DNA of 9,383 nucleotides from an uncultured Oscillospiraceae bacterium (GCA_934589325.1 CAKTNU010000053.1:1-9383); one strand, 5' to 3'. Numbered from the stretch's first letter, positions 1-6,983 are shown. Notes: generated from the letters alone by a model not told the origin. A program made the numbers and translations.

Positions 1-491
1 TGATCGTCAATCCCGAAAACCCCGTCTCTGACCTGAGCGTCGAGCAGATAGCCGATATCTACACCGGCAAGATCACCAACTGGAAGGACGTCGGCGGCAA
101 TGACGCGGAGATAGTCGTCATCGGCCGTGAGGCCGGCAGCGGTACCCGCGACGGCTTCGAGTCTATCACCGGCACCTCCGAGAACTGCAAGTATCGTCAG
201 GAGCTGACTTCCACCGGCGACGTCATCGCGACCGTGGCCTCCAACCCCGACGCCATCGGCTATGCCTCTCTCGCCGCACTCAAGGATACTGTCAAGGCCG
301 TCAGTGTCGGCGGCGTGGCTCCCAGCGAGGAGACCGTCAAGGACGGCAGCTATGTCATCCAGCGCCCCTTCGTCCTCGTGACCAAGGAAGGCACCGCACT
401 CTCCGTCACGGCGCAGAAGTTCTTCGACTTCGCGACCTCCGCCGATGCTGCGGGCATCATCTCCGAGGCCGGCGCAGTCTCCGCAAAATAA
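1..491 (+). CDS. pstS: Phosphate ABC transporter substrate-binding protein PstS, C-terminal part (5' end outside window)
   Basis: The reading frame enters at base 3 and runs to TAA at 489-491, giving 162 residues of the C-terminal portion of the extracytoplasmic phosphate receptor that feeds PstCA. The segment EQIADIYTGKITNWKDVGG and the following GREAGSGTRDGFES are hallmarks of PstS; the S-G-T-R stretch contributes to phosphate binding in this family. A later segment, SNPDAIGYASL, is also typical. The signal peptide, lipobox and N-terminal lobe lie upstream of the window. The fragment ends normally, with no frameshift. Isoleucine is coded 10 times by ATC and only 2 times by ATA, unlike the ATA-rich genes downstream, which fits a strongly expressed binding protein. 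A hairpin separates it from pstC. Identification is firm; only completeness is unknown. Confidence 0.95.
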   Translation, partial: IVNPENPVSDLSVEQIADIYTGKITNWKDVGGNDAEIVVIGREAGSGTRDGFESITGTSENCKYRQELTSTGDVIATVASNPDAIGYASLAALKDTVKAVSVGGVAPSEETVKDGSYVIQRPFVLVTKEGTALSVTAQKFFDFATSADAAGIISEAGAVSAK

Positions 492-508
492 GCTCACAGC
501 CAAAGATC

Positions 509-542
509 AAGGCGGCCGTTTTCGACCGCCTTACGGCTTTTT
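509..542 (+). terminator. Hairpin plus T-run between pstS and pstC (leaky terminator/attenuator)
   Basis: AAGGCGG (509-515) pairs perfectly with CCGCCTT (526-532). After a C/A mismatch, two more pairs (CG/CG) close a TTTT loop. A run of five T (538-542) begins five bases after the stem. An alternative, mutually exclusive stem pairs GCCGT (514-518) with ACGGC (533-537), which abuts the T-run directly. The site lies just after the pstS stop and just before the pstC start. It probably reduces read-through so that the binding protein is made in excess over the membrane subunits, or protects the 3' end of a processed pstS transcript. The role is inferred; the structure is visible. Confidence 0.6.
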
Positions 543-543
543 G

Positions 544-1443
544 ATGATTGAAATGAAGCATATGAAGCGCCAAAAAGTACAGAGCAGGAGACTGCTCGAA
601 AACTTCATACACGGGCTGTTCCTGATCCTCGGACTCGTCACGGTCGGCTGTGTGCTGCTCATCACGGTGTATCTCGTCGTCTCCGGCATACCGGCGATAC
701 GCCGGATCGGACTCGTGCCCTTCCTGTTCGGCAGGACGTGGGCCTCGACCGCGTCGGAGCCGAAGTTCGGCATACTGCCCTTCATCCTCACCAGCGTCTA
801 CGGCACGGCGGGCGCAATGCTCATCGGCGTGCCGATAGGCTTTATGACGGCGGTGTACCTCGCAAAATGCGCGCCGCAGGCCGTGAAGAGCGTGATGCAG
901 ACGGCGGTCGGCGTGCTGGCGGGCATCCCGTCGGTCGTCTACGGGCTTGTGGGCATGCTGGTGCTGGTGCCGGGGATACGCACCCTGTTCAGGGTGCCGG
1001 ACGGAGCCAGCCTGCTCGCGTCGATAATAGTCCTCGCGGTCATGATACTGCCGTCGATAATAAAGGTGTCGGTCACGGCGCTGGAGGCCGTGCCGCGTGA
1101 ATACGAGGACGCGTCCCTGGCTCTCGGCGCGACTCCGGAGGAGACCTATTTCCGCGTATCCGTCCCTGCGGCGAAAAGCGGCATCGCGGCGGCGGTCGTG
1201 CTCGGCGTCGGCCGTGCGATCGGCGAGGCAATGGCGGTGATGATGGTGTCCGGCAACGCGCCGAACATGCCGGAGCTGCTGCAGAGCGTGCGGTTCCTGA
1301 CGACCGCCGTCGCCAGCGAGATGTCGTATTCCAGCGGGCTGCAGCAGCAGGCGCTGTTTTCGATAGCGCTGGTGCTGTTCCTGTTCATAATGCTTATAAA
1401 CGCTGCGCTGAACTTCTTCCTCAAGCGCGGCAGGGAGGGCTGA
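544..1443 (+). CDS. pstC: Phosphate ABC transporter permease PstC
   Basis: One of the two membrane subunits that form the phosphate channel with PstA and are driven by PstB. The protein is about 299 residues from ATG 544, with roughly six hydrophobic segments. The first is in LFLILGLVTVGCVLLITVYL; a large BPD_transp_1 domain begins at GILPFILTSVYGT. The conserved segment AGIPSVVYGLVGM and the cytoplasmic EAA-type loop (VPREYEDASLALGATPEE) that docks on the ATPase are clear, followed by VGRAIGEAMAVMMVSGN, typical of PstC. The start is uncertain: ATGs at 544, 553 and 562 are in frame and none has a strong Shine-Dalgarno. The 562 start (MKRQKVQSRR) looks most like family N-termini. An earlier in-frame ATG at 445 would overlap pstS and is unlikely. 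The stop is two bases before the pstA start. Confidence 0.94.
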   Translation: MIEMKHMKRQKVQSRRLLENFIHGLFLILGLVTVGCVLLITVYLVVSGIPAIRRIGLVPFLFGRTWASTASEPKFGILPFILTSVYGTAGAMLIGVPIGFMTAVYLAKCAPQAVKSVMQTAVGVLAGIPSVVYGLVGMLVLVPGIRTLFRVPDGASLLASIIVLAVMILPSIIKVSVTALEAVPREYEDASLALGATPEETYFRVSVPAAKSGIAAAVVLGVGRAIGEAMAVMMVSGNAPNMPELLQSVRFLTTAVASEMSYSSGLQQQALFSIALVLFLFIMLINAALNFFLKRGREG

Positions 1444-1445
1444 TA

Positions 1446-2321
1446 ATGGGCGAAAAGAAGCTGTCCGCCTCGCGGCGGGCGTATATATGGCTCATGCGCG
1501 GCCTTATGTGGCTTGCCGCGGCGCTCACCTGCGCACTGGTGCTGTTTCTCATCGGCTACGTGCTGTATAAGGGCGTGCCGAACCTGTCATGGGAGCTGAT
1601 ATCCACCTCGCCGAGCTATCTGACCGAGCATATCGGCATTCTGCCGGATATTATGAACACGCTATACATCGTGCTTGCATCTATAGTCATTGTCGTCCCC
1701 CTCGGCGTGGGCGCGGCGATATATCTGACCGAATACGCCAAAAACAAGCGCATCGTCGCCGCGATAGAATACGCGGCCGAGACGCTCTCCGGCATCCCGT
1801 CGATAATCTACGGACTTGTCGGCATGCTGTTTTTCTGCCAGTTCATGGGTATAAGCACCTCGCTCCTCGCCGGAGCGCTGACGCTTGTCATCATGAATCT
1901 GCCCACCGTCATGCGCACCACGCAGGAGAGCCTGAAGACCGTGCCGCAGAGCTATCGCGAGGGCGCGTTCGGCCTCGGCGCGGGCAAGTGGCGCGTTATC
2001 CGCACGGTCGTGCTGCCGGGCTGTGTAGACGGCGTGATAACCGGCTGCATCCTCGCCGTCGGCCGCATACTCGGCGAATCGGCGGCGCTGCTGTTCACGG
2101 CGGGCTTTGCGCACACGCTGCGCCCGCTGTTCTCCGGGCTGCAGCCCGTCGGACTTCAGGGTGCGGGCGCGACGCTGACGGTGGCGCTCTATGTCTATGC
2201 CAAGGAGCAGGGCGAGTTCGGCGTCGCCTTTGCGATCGCGGCGATACTCATGCTGCTCACGCTTGCGATAAATCTTGCCGCCGGTCTGGTGGCGAAATAC
2301 TATAAGAGGAAAAAGCTATGA
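1446..2321 (+). CDS. pstA: Phosphate ABC transporter permease PstA
   Basis: The second membrane subunit of the PstSCAB phosphate importer, 291 residues, within the usual family range. It has an N-terminal membrane segment (about residues 15-40), then a BPD_transp_1 domain starting near HIGILPDIMNTLYIV. The segment SGIPSIIYGLVGMLFF matches its partner PstC. The EAA-type ATPase-contact loop reads VPQSYREGAFGLGAGKWRVI, followed by AVGRILGESAALLFTAGFA. It ends with a basic tail, KYYKRKKL, on the cytoplasmic side. ATG 1446 is supported by AGGGAGG at 1432-1438, seven bases upstream, and lies two bases after the pstC stop, indicating coupled translation. Its TGA overlaps the ATG of the next gene (ATGA), tying the kinase gene tightly to it. 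Confidence 0.95.
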   Translation: MGEKKLSASRRAYIWLMRGLMWLAAALTCALVLFLIGYVLYKGVPNLSWELISTSPSYLTEHIGILPDIMNTLYIVLASIVIVVPLGVGAAIYLTEYAKNKRIVAAIEYAAETLSGIPSIIYGLVGMLFFCQFMGISTSLLAGALTLVIMNLPTVMRTTQESLKTVPQSYREGAFGLGAGKWRVIRTVVLPGCVDGVITGCILAVGRILGESAALLFTAGFAHTLRPLFSGLQPVGLQGAGATLTVALYVYAKEQGEFGVAFAIAAILMLLTLAINLAAGLVAKYYKRKKL

Positions 2322-3139
2322 CTTCTATAAACAACACCGGGATGCCCCGGACAATGCTCATAAACGACCTGTCCTGCATCGGCAAATGCTCGCTCAGCGT
2401 GGCGCTGCCGATAATCTCCGCCTGCGGCGTTGAGGCCGTGGCGCTGCCCACGGTGCTGCTTTCGACGCATACCGGCGGCTTTGAGGGCTACGCTGTCCGC
2501 GATATGACGGCGGAAATGCGCGATTTCGCCGCCCATTGGCACAGCATGGACGTGAAATTTGACTGCATATATACGGGCTTCTTCGGCTCCGTGGAGCAGA
2601 TGCTCCTGACCGAAAAGCTGATACACGATTTTGGCGGCGAGGACACCGTGGTCATCGTCGACCCCGTCCTCGGCGATAACGGCCGGCTGTACCCCTGCTT
2701 TTCAGATGAATACGTCGAGGCCATGCGCCGGCTCGCCGGACTTGCCGACGTCATAACGCCGAACCCGACCGAGGCCGCGATACTCTGCGGCATGCCCATG
2801 GACACCGCGCCCTCCGCGCTGCTGCCTAAGCTCTCTACGCCGAACGCGATAATAACCGGCGTGCGCCGCGAGGGAAGCATAGGCTACCTCGCCCGCATCG
2901 GCGGCGAGACCGTCGAGATAAGCACGCCCTATGTCCCGCTGAGCCTGCACGGTACGGGCGATGTGTTCGCCTCCGCTTTCTGCGGCAAGCTGCTCGCGGA
3001 TCCGGAGCGGGATATGTCCCACGCGCTTGCCTCGGCCGCCAGCTTCTGCTATAACTGCGTGCGTGCAACGGTGAAGCGCCAGCCCTCGCACTGGTACGGC
3101 CTGTGCTTTGAGGACGTGCTGAGAAAGGGCGGGCTGTGA
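2318..3139 (+). CDS. Pyridoxamine/pyridoxal kinase-like protein (PfkB/ribokinase superfamily, PdxY/PdxK type)
   Basis: Predicted cytoplasmic kinase of 273 residues that would phosphorylate vitamin B6 vitamers (pyridoxal, pyridoxamine, pyridoxine) at the 5' position with ATP, in the PLP salvage pathway. Visible motifs: [20 protein letters not shown] at about 16-35, as in clostridial pyridoxamine kinases; [11 protein letters not shown] (44-54); VDPVLGD (114-120), matching the DPVxGD motif of pyridoxal kinases; TPNPTEA (147-153); and the ribokinase anion-hole/catalytic-base motif HGTGD (211-215), with D215 the expected general base. ATG 2318 overlaps the pstA stop as ATGA and has AGAGGA at 2305-2310. 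The stop overlaps the pstB start. The gene therefore sits inside the pst operon, which is unusual. Family assignment is strong; the exact substrate (B6 versus hydroxymethylpyrimidine or another small alcohol) is inferred. Confidence 0.88.
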   Translation: MTSINNTGMPRTMLINDLSCIGKCSLSVALPIISACGVEAVALPTVLLSTHTGGFEGYAVRDMTAEMRDFAAHWHSMDVKFDCIYTGFFGSVEQMLLTEKLIHDFGGEDTVVIVDPVLGDNGRLYPCFSDEYVEAMRRLAGLADVITPNPTEAAILCGMPMDTAPSALLPKLSTPNAIITGVRREGSIGYLARIGGETVEISTPYVPLSLHGTGDVFASAFCGKLLADPERDMSHALASAASFCYNCVRATVKRQPSHWYGLCFEDVLRKGGL

Positions 3140-3891
3140 TGGGCATTATCTCCGTCAATGATCTCTGCCTGTGGTACGGCAGCCAGCAGGCGCTGAAAAA
3201 TATCTGTATCGAGATACCGGAGCACAGTATAACTGCGCTCATCGGACCGTCCGGCTGCGGCAAATCGACCTTTCTGAAAACGCTCGACCGCATGAACGAC
3301 CTTGCCCCCGGTGTGAGGATAAGCGGCAGCGTGAAGTATAACGGGAAGGACATCTTTGCCCCCGGCGTAGACGTCAGCGAGCTTCGGCGGCAGATAGGCA
3401 TGGTGTTTCAGAAGCCGAACCCCTTCCCGATGAGCATTTATGACAATATTGCCTACGGCCCGCGGACGCACGGCGTGCGCAGCCGCGCAAGGCTTGACGA
3501 GATAGTCGAGCGCGCCCTGCGCGACGCGGCGATATGGGACGAGGTCAAGGACCGCCTGAAGAAGAACGCGCTCGGACTGTCCGGCGGCCAGCAGCAGAGA
3601 CTGTGCATCGCGAGGGCTCTCGCGGTCGAGCCGCAGGTGCTGCTGATGGACGAGCCGACCAGTGCGCTCGACCCGATATCCACCTCGCGCATCGAAGAGC
3701 TTGCGATGCAGCTTCGCGGCAAGTACACGATAGTCATCGTCACGCACAATATGCAGCAGGCACTGCGCATCTCGGATAACACGGCATTTTTCCTGCTCGG
3801 AGAGCTGGTCGAATACGGCGGCACGGAGCACATCTTCTCCCAGCCGGACGATAAGCGCACCGAGGATTATATAACGGGGAGGTTCGGATAA
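3139..3891 (+). CDS. pstB: Phosphate ABC transporter ATP-binding protein PstB
   Basis: Cytoplasmic ATPase that powers phosphate import through PstCA, 250 residues. In order it shows Walker A (GPSGCGKST), the PstB-specific [20 protein letters not shown] around the Q-loop, the ABC signature [16 protein letters not shown], Walker B with catalytic Glu ([12 protein letters not shown]), and the switch His in [11 protein letters not shown]. The C-terminus ends ITGRFG, typical of PstB. ATG 3139 shares one base with the preceding stop (TGATG). A GTG one codon upstream (3136) is also in frame and would add a single residue. A purine-rich AAAGGGCGGG at 3124-3133 precedes it. Its placement after the kinase gene rather than directly after pstA is the odd feature; the protein itself looks intact and canonical. 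Confidence 0.96.
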   Translation: MGIISVNDLCLWYGSQQALKNICIEIPEHSITALIGPSGCGKSTFLKTLDRMNDLAPGVRISGSVKYNGKDIFAPGVDVSELRRQIGMVFQKPNPFPMSIYDNIAYGPRTHGVRSRARLDEIVERALRDAAIWDEVKDRLKKNALGLSGGQQQRLCIARALAVEPQVLLMDEPTSALDPISTSRIEELAMQLRGKYTIVIVTHNMQQALRISDNTAFFLLGELVEYGGTEHIFSQPDDKRTEDYITGRFG

Positions 3892-4539
3892 ATGAGAAGC
3901 AATTTTGACCGGCAGCTTGCGGAGCTGAACCGTTCGCTCATAGAAATGGGCGCGATGTGCGAGGAGATAATCGCGCTTGCGGCCAAGGCGCTGACCGACG
4001 GCGACACGGCGCTTGCAAAGCGCGTCGACTCGCTCGGCTCGGATATCGACCGCATGGAGCGGACGATAGAGTCGATGTGCCTGCGGCTTTTGCTGCAGCA
4101 GCAGCCCGTCGCCCGCGACCTGCGCCAGATATCCGCCGCGCTCAAAATGATAACGGATATGGAGCGCATCGGCGATCAGGCCGAGGAGATAGCGGCGCTC
4201 GTGCGGTATCTCGGCGGCAGCGGAGCGGGGAAGGACGCCGTCATAAGCGATATGGCGCGGAAAGCCGTAAATATGGTGACGGAAAGTGTTGATGCGTTCG
4301 TAAAATATGATATAATGCTGGCAGAGCGGGTCATTGCCGCGGACGACGAGGTCGACGCCTGCTTTGTGCAGGTCAAGTCGGAGCTTATCGCCGCGATAGC
4401 CAAGCGCCCCGCCGACGGGGAGATAGACCTTGATCTGCTGATGATAGCAAAGTACTTCGAGCGCATTGCCGACCACGCCGTGAACATCGCCGAGTGGGTG
4501 ATATTTGCCGTGACCGGTGCGCATAAGAGCGAGCAGTGA
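3892..4539 (+). CDS. phoU: Phosphate transport/signalling regulator PhoU
   Basis: Cytoplasmic helical protein of 215 residues made of two PhoU domains, each a three-helix bundle. In this family PhoU links the PstSCAB transporter to the PhoR-type kinase and restrains phosphate uptake. The repeat is visible as two equivalent metal-binding helices: LKMITDMERIGDQAEEIAAL in the first half and LMIAKYFERIADHAVNIAEW in the second, both matching the E(R)IxDxxxNI-like pattern. ATG 3892 follows the pstB TAA directly, with GGGGAGG at 3876-3882 nine bases upstream. It is followed by the response regulator and sensor genes, so the transporter, PhoU and two-component system form one functional set. A promoter-like sequence lies within its coding region at 4289-4316. 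No truncation or missing motif is seen. Confidence 0.95.
   Translation: MRSNFDRQLAELNRSLIEMGAMCEEIIALAAKALTDGDTALAKRVDSLGSDIDRMERTIESMCLRLLLQQQPVARDLRQISAALKMITDMERIGDQAEEIAALVRYLGGSGAGKDAVISDMARKAVNMVTESVDAFVKYDIMLAERVIAADDEVDACFVQVKSELIAAIAKRPADGEIDLDLLMIAKYFERIADHAVNIAEWVIFAVTGAHKSEQ
4289..4316 (+). promoter_or_regulatory. Putative intragenic sigma-A-type promoter within phoU
   Basis: TTGATG (4289-4294) lies 16 bp upstream of a perfect TATAAT (4311-4316), and the -10 is preceded by TGA, giving an extended -10 (TGN-TATAAT). The patch is clearly AT-rich inside a GC-rich gene. It would start transcription near 4323, about 270 bases before the response regulator gene, and could give a separate level of the two-component pair. 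The encoded residues (FVKYDIM) are ordinary for PhoU, so chance cannot be excluded. Confidence 0.4.
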
Positions 4540-4591
4540 CCTGACGCCGCAAGGCTGTATTCGACATTTAAAATCAGAGAGGACATAGCTT

Positions 4592-5266
4592 ATGATCTGG
4601 TGCGTGGAGGATGACGCAAGCATACGGGATATCGAGGTATACGCGCTGCGCTCCGTGGGCTTTGAGGCGCGGGGCTTTGCCGACGGCAGCGCGTTCTGGG
4701 ACGCACTGCGCACGGAGCGGCCGGAGCTTGTTGTGCTGGATGTGATGCTGCCGGGAATCGACGGCCTTGAGCTTCTGCGCCGCATGCGCGCAAGCGAGAC
4801 CCTTCGCGGCATCCCTGTAGTCATGGCAACCGCCAGGGGCGCGGAGTATGACAAGATACAGGGGCTCGACCTCGGCGCGGATTATTACCTTGCAAAGCCC
4901 TTCGGCGTGATGGAGCTGGTGTCCTGCGTCAAGGCCGTGCTGCGCCGCTGCCGCCCGGACGTCTCCGGGCAGACGCTGAGCGCCGGCGGCGTATCGGTGG
5001 ACACCGGGGCGCACACCGTGACGGCCGGCGGCGAGCGGATAGAGCTGACCTACAAGGAGTTTGAGCTGCTGAGGCTGTTCCTCTCCCATCCCGGCATCGC
5101 CTTCACCCGCGAACAGCTCATGGAGCAGGTCTGGGGCACGGACTACTGCGGCGAGACACGCACGGTGGATATGCACATCCGCACCCTGCGGCAGAAGCTG
5201 GGTGAATACGGCGGCATGATAGAGACCGTGCGCGGCGTCGGCTACCGGCTGGAGGTCAGGAAATGA
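4592..5266 (+). CDS. PhoB/PhoP-like response regulator, OmpR family
   Basis: Cytoplasmic DNA-binding regulator of 224 residues, paired with the downstream kinase. The receiver domain (about 1-118) has the acidic pair E6/D7-D8, the phosphoacceptor D50 in LVVLDVMLPG, the switch T80 and the invariant K102 in AKPF. The usual GADDY before the lysine reads GADYY here (Y98). The C-terminal winged-helix domain (about 126-222) contains LTYKEFELLRLFLSHPG, FTREQLMEQVWG and the recognition-helix region RTVDMHIRTLRQKLGE, ending RGVGYRLE. ATG 4592 is backed by AGAGAGGA at 4576-4583. The gap after phoU is 52 bases, and the stop overlaps the kinase start (ATGA). Context beside pst-phoU points to phosphate control, so PhoB/PhoP is the likely role; the target sites are not identifiable here. 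Confidence 0.93.
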   Translation: MIWCVEDDASIRDIEVYALRSVGFEARGFADGSAFWDALRTERPELVVLDVMLPGIDGLELLRRMRASETLRGIPVVMATARGAEYDKIQGLDLGADYYLAKPFGVMELVSCVKAVLRRCRPDVSGQTLSAGGVSVDTGAHTVTAGGERIELTYKEFELLRLFLSHPGIAFTREQLMEQVWGTDYCGETRTVDMHIRTLRQKLGEYGGMIETVRGVGYRLEVRK

Positions 5267-6921
5267 CGAGAAAAATTTTCAGGTCGATGATGCTTGTCGC
5301 GGCCTGTGTGCTGCTGGCGGGCTTTGTGATAGTCATGGGCTGCCTGTACGAATATTTCGGCGGCGTGGAGGAGAGCAGACTCCGCGAGGAGCTGGCCGTC
5401 GCGTCCGTCGGAGTAGAGCGGGGCGGGGCGGAGTACCTCGCTGCGCTGCCTGACGCCGAATGTCGCTTCACATGGGTCGCGGCTGACGGCACCGTGATAT
5501 ACGACACCGCCGCCGATGCCGCAGGGCTCGAAAATCACGCCGAACGCGAGGAAATACAGGCCGCGCTCCGCAGCGGCGAGGGCGAGAGCGTCAGATATTC
5601 GAGCACTCTTCTGGAAAAGACGATATACGCCGCCAGGCTGCTGCCGGACGGTACGGTACTGCGCGCCTCCGTCGGCACCGCTGCGGTCGGAACGCTTGTG
5701 CTCGGCATGCTCCGCCCGGCGCTGCTGGTGCTGCTTGCGGCGCTGCTGCTGTCCGCATGGCTTGCAAAGCGGCTTGCAAAGCGCGTCGTCGAGCCGCTGA
5801 ACAGGCTCGACCTCGAGGATCCTCTCGCCGAGGAGAACGCCGAGTATGAGGAGCTTGCGCCGATGCTCGGGCGCATAAACCGCCAGCGCAGTCAGATAAA
5901 TGTCCAGCTCCGCGAGCTCAGACGGAGGACGGAGGAGTTTGCGCAGGTCACGGGCAGCATGCGCGAGGGGCTGGTGCTGCTCGATGAGCGCGGCTGCATA
6001 CTGAGCATAAATCCTGCGGCGCAGCGCATTTTCGGCGCGTCGCCCGACTGCGTGGGCAGCGACTTTCTGACCGTCGACCGCAGCCTTGCCATGAGCGCCG
6101 CAATACGCTCCGCCATGGACGCGGGACACAGCCGCCTGCACGAGCAGCGCGGTGCGCTGACCTATCAGTTTGATCTCAGCCGCATTGATGCCGACGGCGC
6201 GGCGGCGGGCGCGGTACTGCTGGCCTTCGATGTGACCGAGCAGGAGAACGCCGAAAAAATGCGCCGCGAGTTCACCGCGAACGTCTCGCACGAGCTGAAA
6301 ACTCCGCTTCAGGGCATTATCGGCAGCGCCGAGCTCATCGAAAACGGCATGGTCAGGCCGGAGGATATGCCCCGTTTCGTCGGCCATATCCGCGCCGAGG
6401 CGCAGCGGCTAGTGACGCTTGTCAACGACATCATCCGTCTTTCACAGCTTGACGAGGGGGCGGAGCTTCCGAAGGAGCCCGTCGACATGCTCGCCCTGTC
6501 CCGCGAGGCGGCGGACGACCTGCGGGACGCCGCCGCAAAGCGCGGGATAAGCGTCACGGTGCAGGGCGACTCCGCCGAGATATCCGGTGTGCGGCGGCTG
6601 CTGTACGAGGTGGTGTACAATCTCTGCGACAACGCGATAAAATATAACCGCGACGGCGGCCGTGTGGACATCACGGTGGAGCGGCGCGGAGCCGGCGCCC
6701 GGCTCACCGTCGCCGATACCGGCATAGGCATAGCGCCGGAGGATCAGCCGCGGATATTTGAGCGCTTCTACCGCGTCGATAAGAGCCATTCCAAGGAATC
6801 CGGCGGCACCGGGCTCGGTCTCTCGATAGTCAAGCACGCCGTACAAAGTCACGGCGGGACGGTAAGCGTCCGGAGCGAACCCGGCAAGGGCACAGAAATA
6901 ATTGCCGATTTCCCGGGATAA
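5263..6921 (+). CDS. PhoR-like sensor histidine kinase
   Basis: Membrane kinase of 552 residues expected to phosphorylate the response regulator whose gene it overlaps (ATGA; GGAGGT at 5251-5256). Layout: membrane segment about 9-28; extracytoplasmic Cache/PAS-like sensor about 30-143, with NHAEREEIQAALRSGEGES as in clostridial PhoR-type kinases; second membrane segment about 145-166. A basic stretch and a charged helical linker (about 167-230) follow, without a clear HAMP domain. A PAS-like domain covers about 231-330. HisKA carries H343 in VSHELKTPLQG. The ATPase domain has the N-box (N453, N457), G1 DTGIGI (485-490), F-box ERFYRVD and G2 GGTGLGLSIVKH. All catalytic boxes are intact. It ends with tandem TAA TAA stops, just ahead of the hairpin terminator. 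In related systems the signal is relayed through PstSCAB-PhoU rather than by direct phosphate binding. Confidence 0.93.
   Translation: MTRKIFRSMMLVAACVLLAGFVIVMGCLYEYFGGVEESRLREELAVASVGVERGGAEYLAALPDAECRFTWVAADGTVIYDTAADAAGLENHAEREEIQAALRSGEGESVRYSSTLLEKTIYAARLLPDGTVLRASVGTAAVGTLVLGMLRPALLVLLAALLLSAWLAKRLAKRVVEPLNRLDLEDPLAEENAEYEELAPMLGRINRQRSQINVQLRELRRRTEEFAQVTGSMREGLVLLDERGCILSINPAAQRIFGASPDCVGSDFLTVDRSLAMSAAIRSAMDAGHSRLHEQRGALTYQFDLSRIDADGAAAGAVLLAFDVTEQENAEKMRREFTANVSHELKTPLQGIIGSAELIENGMVRPEDMPRFVGHIRAEAQRLVTLVNDIIRLSQLDEGAELPKEPVDMLALSREAADDLRDAAAKRGISVTVQGDSAEISGVRRLLYEVVYNLCDNAIKYNRDGGRVDITVERRGAGARLTVADTGIGIAPEDQPRIFERFYRVDKSHSKESGGTGLGLSIVKHAVQSHGGTVSVRSEPGKGTEIIADFPG
5761..5784 (+). 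repeat. Tandem 12-bp direct repeat in the sensor kinase gene (encodes LAKR-LAKR)
   Basis: CTTGCAAAGCGG (5761-5772) is followed directly by CTTGCAAAGCGC, identical at 11 of 12 bases. It encodes residues 167-174, LAKRLAKR, at the cytoplasmic face just after the second membrane segment. It keeps the reading frame and adds positive charge, consistent with membrane topology. It may be a small in-frame duplication. Confidence 0.75.
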
Positions 6922-6930
6922 TAAGAGCAG

Positions 6931-6974
6931 AATAAAAACATCCGGTTTTCGATTGAAAACCGGATGTTTTTATT
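6931..6974. terminator. Bidirectional Rho-independent terminator between convergent operons
   Basis: A perfect 20-bp inverted repeat: the left arm at 6931-6950 pairs with the right arm at 6955-6974 around the loop GATT (6951-6954). The core ACATCCGGTTTTC/GAAAACCGGATGT is flanked by an A-run on the left and a T-run on the right, so the hairpin ends in U-rich RNA when read in either direction. It lies 9 bases after the sensor kinase stop and 9 bases from the HAD gene stop on the other strand, and would end both transcripts. Confidence 0.93.
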
Positions 6975-6983
6975 TATGCATTT

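Noticed and set aside
1589..2305. A 238-codon plus-strand frame within pstA
   Set aside because: Arg/His-rich out-of-frame reading of pstA, which itself has intact family motifs and a good ribosome binding site.
2318..3139. Kinase gene as a recently transferred cassette
   Set aside because: Base composition and codon style match the flanking pst genes, there are no repeats or mobile-element traces, and both ends overlap the neighbours in coupled fashion.
4540..4591. Possible promoter or Pho box in the phoU-response regulator gap
   Set aside because: Fragments such as CTGTATT and CGACATTT are present, but no direct repeat with Pho-box spacing and no paired -35/-10 could be made; only the ribosome binding site is convincing.
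3049..4854. A 601-codon open frame on the minus strand opposite pstB and phoU
   Set aside because: It lies antisense to two clearly canonical genes, has no recognisable domain or membrane pattern and a low-complexity composition. It follows from GC-rich codon usage on the sense strand.
5242..6387. A 381-codon open frame on the minus strand opposite the sensor kinase
   Set aside because: It mirrors the kinase coding sequence, with Arg/Ala/His/Gln-rich composition and no motif; a shadow frame.
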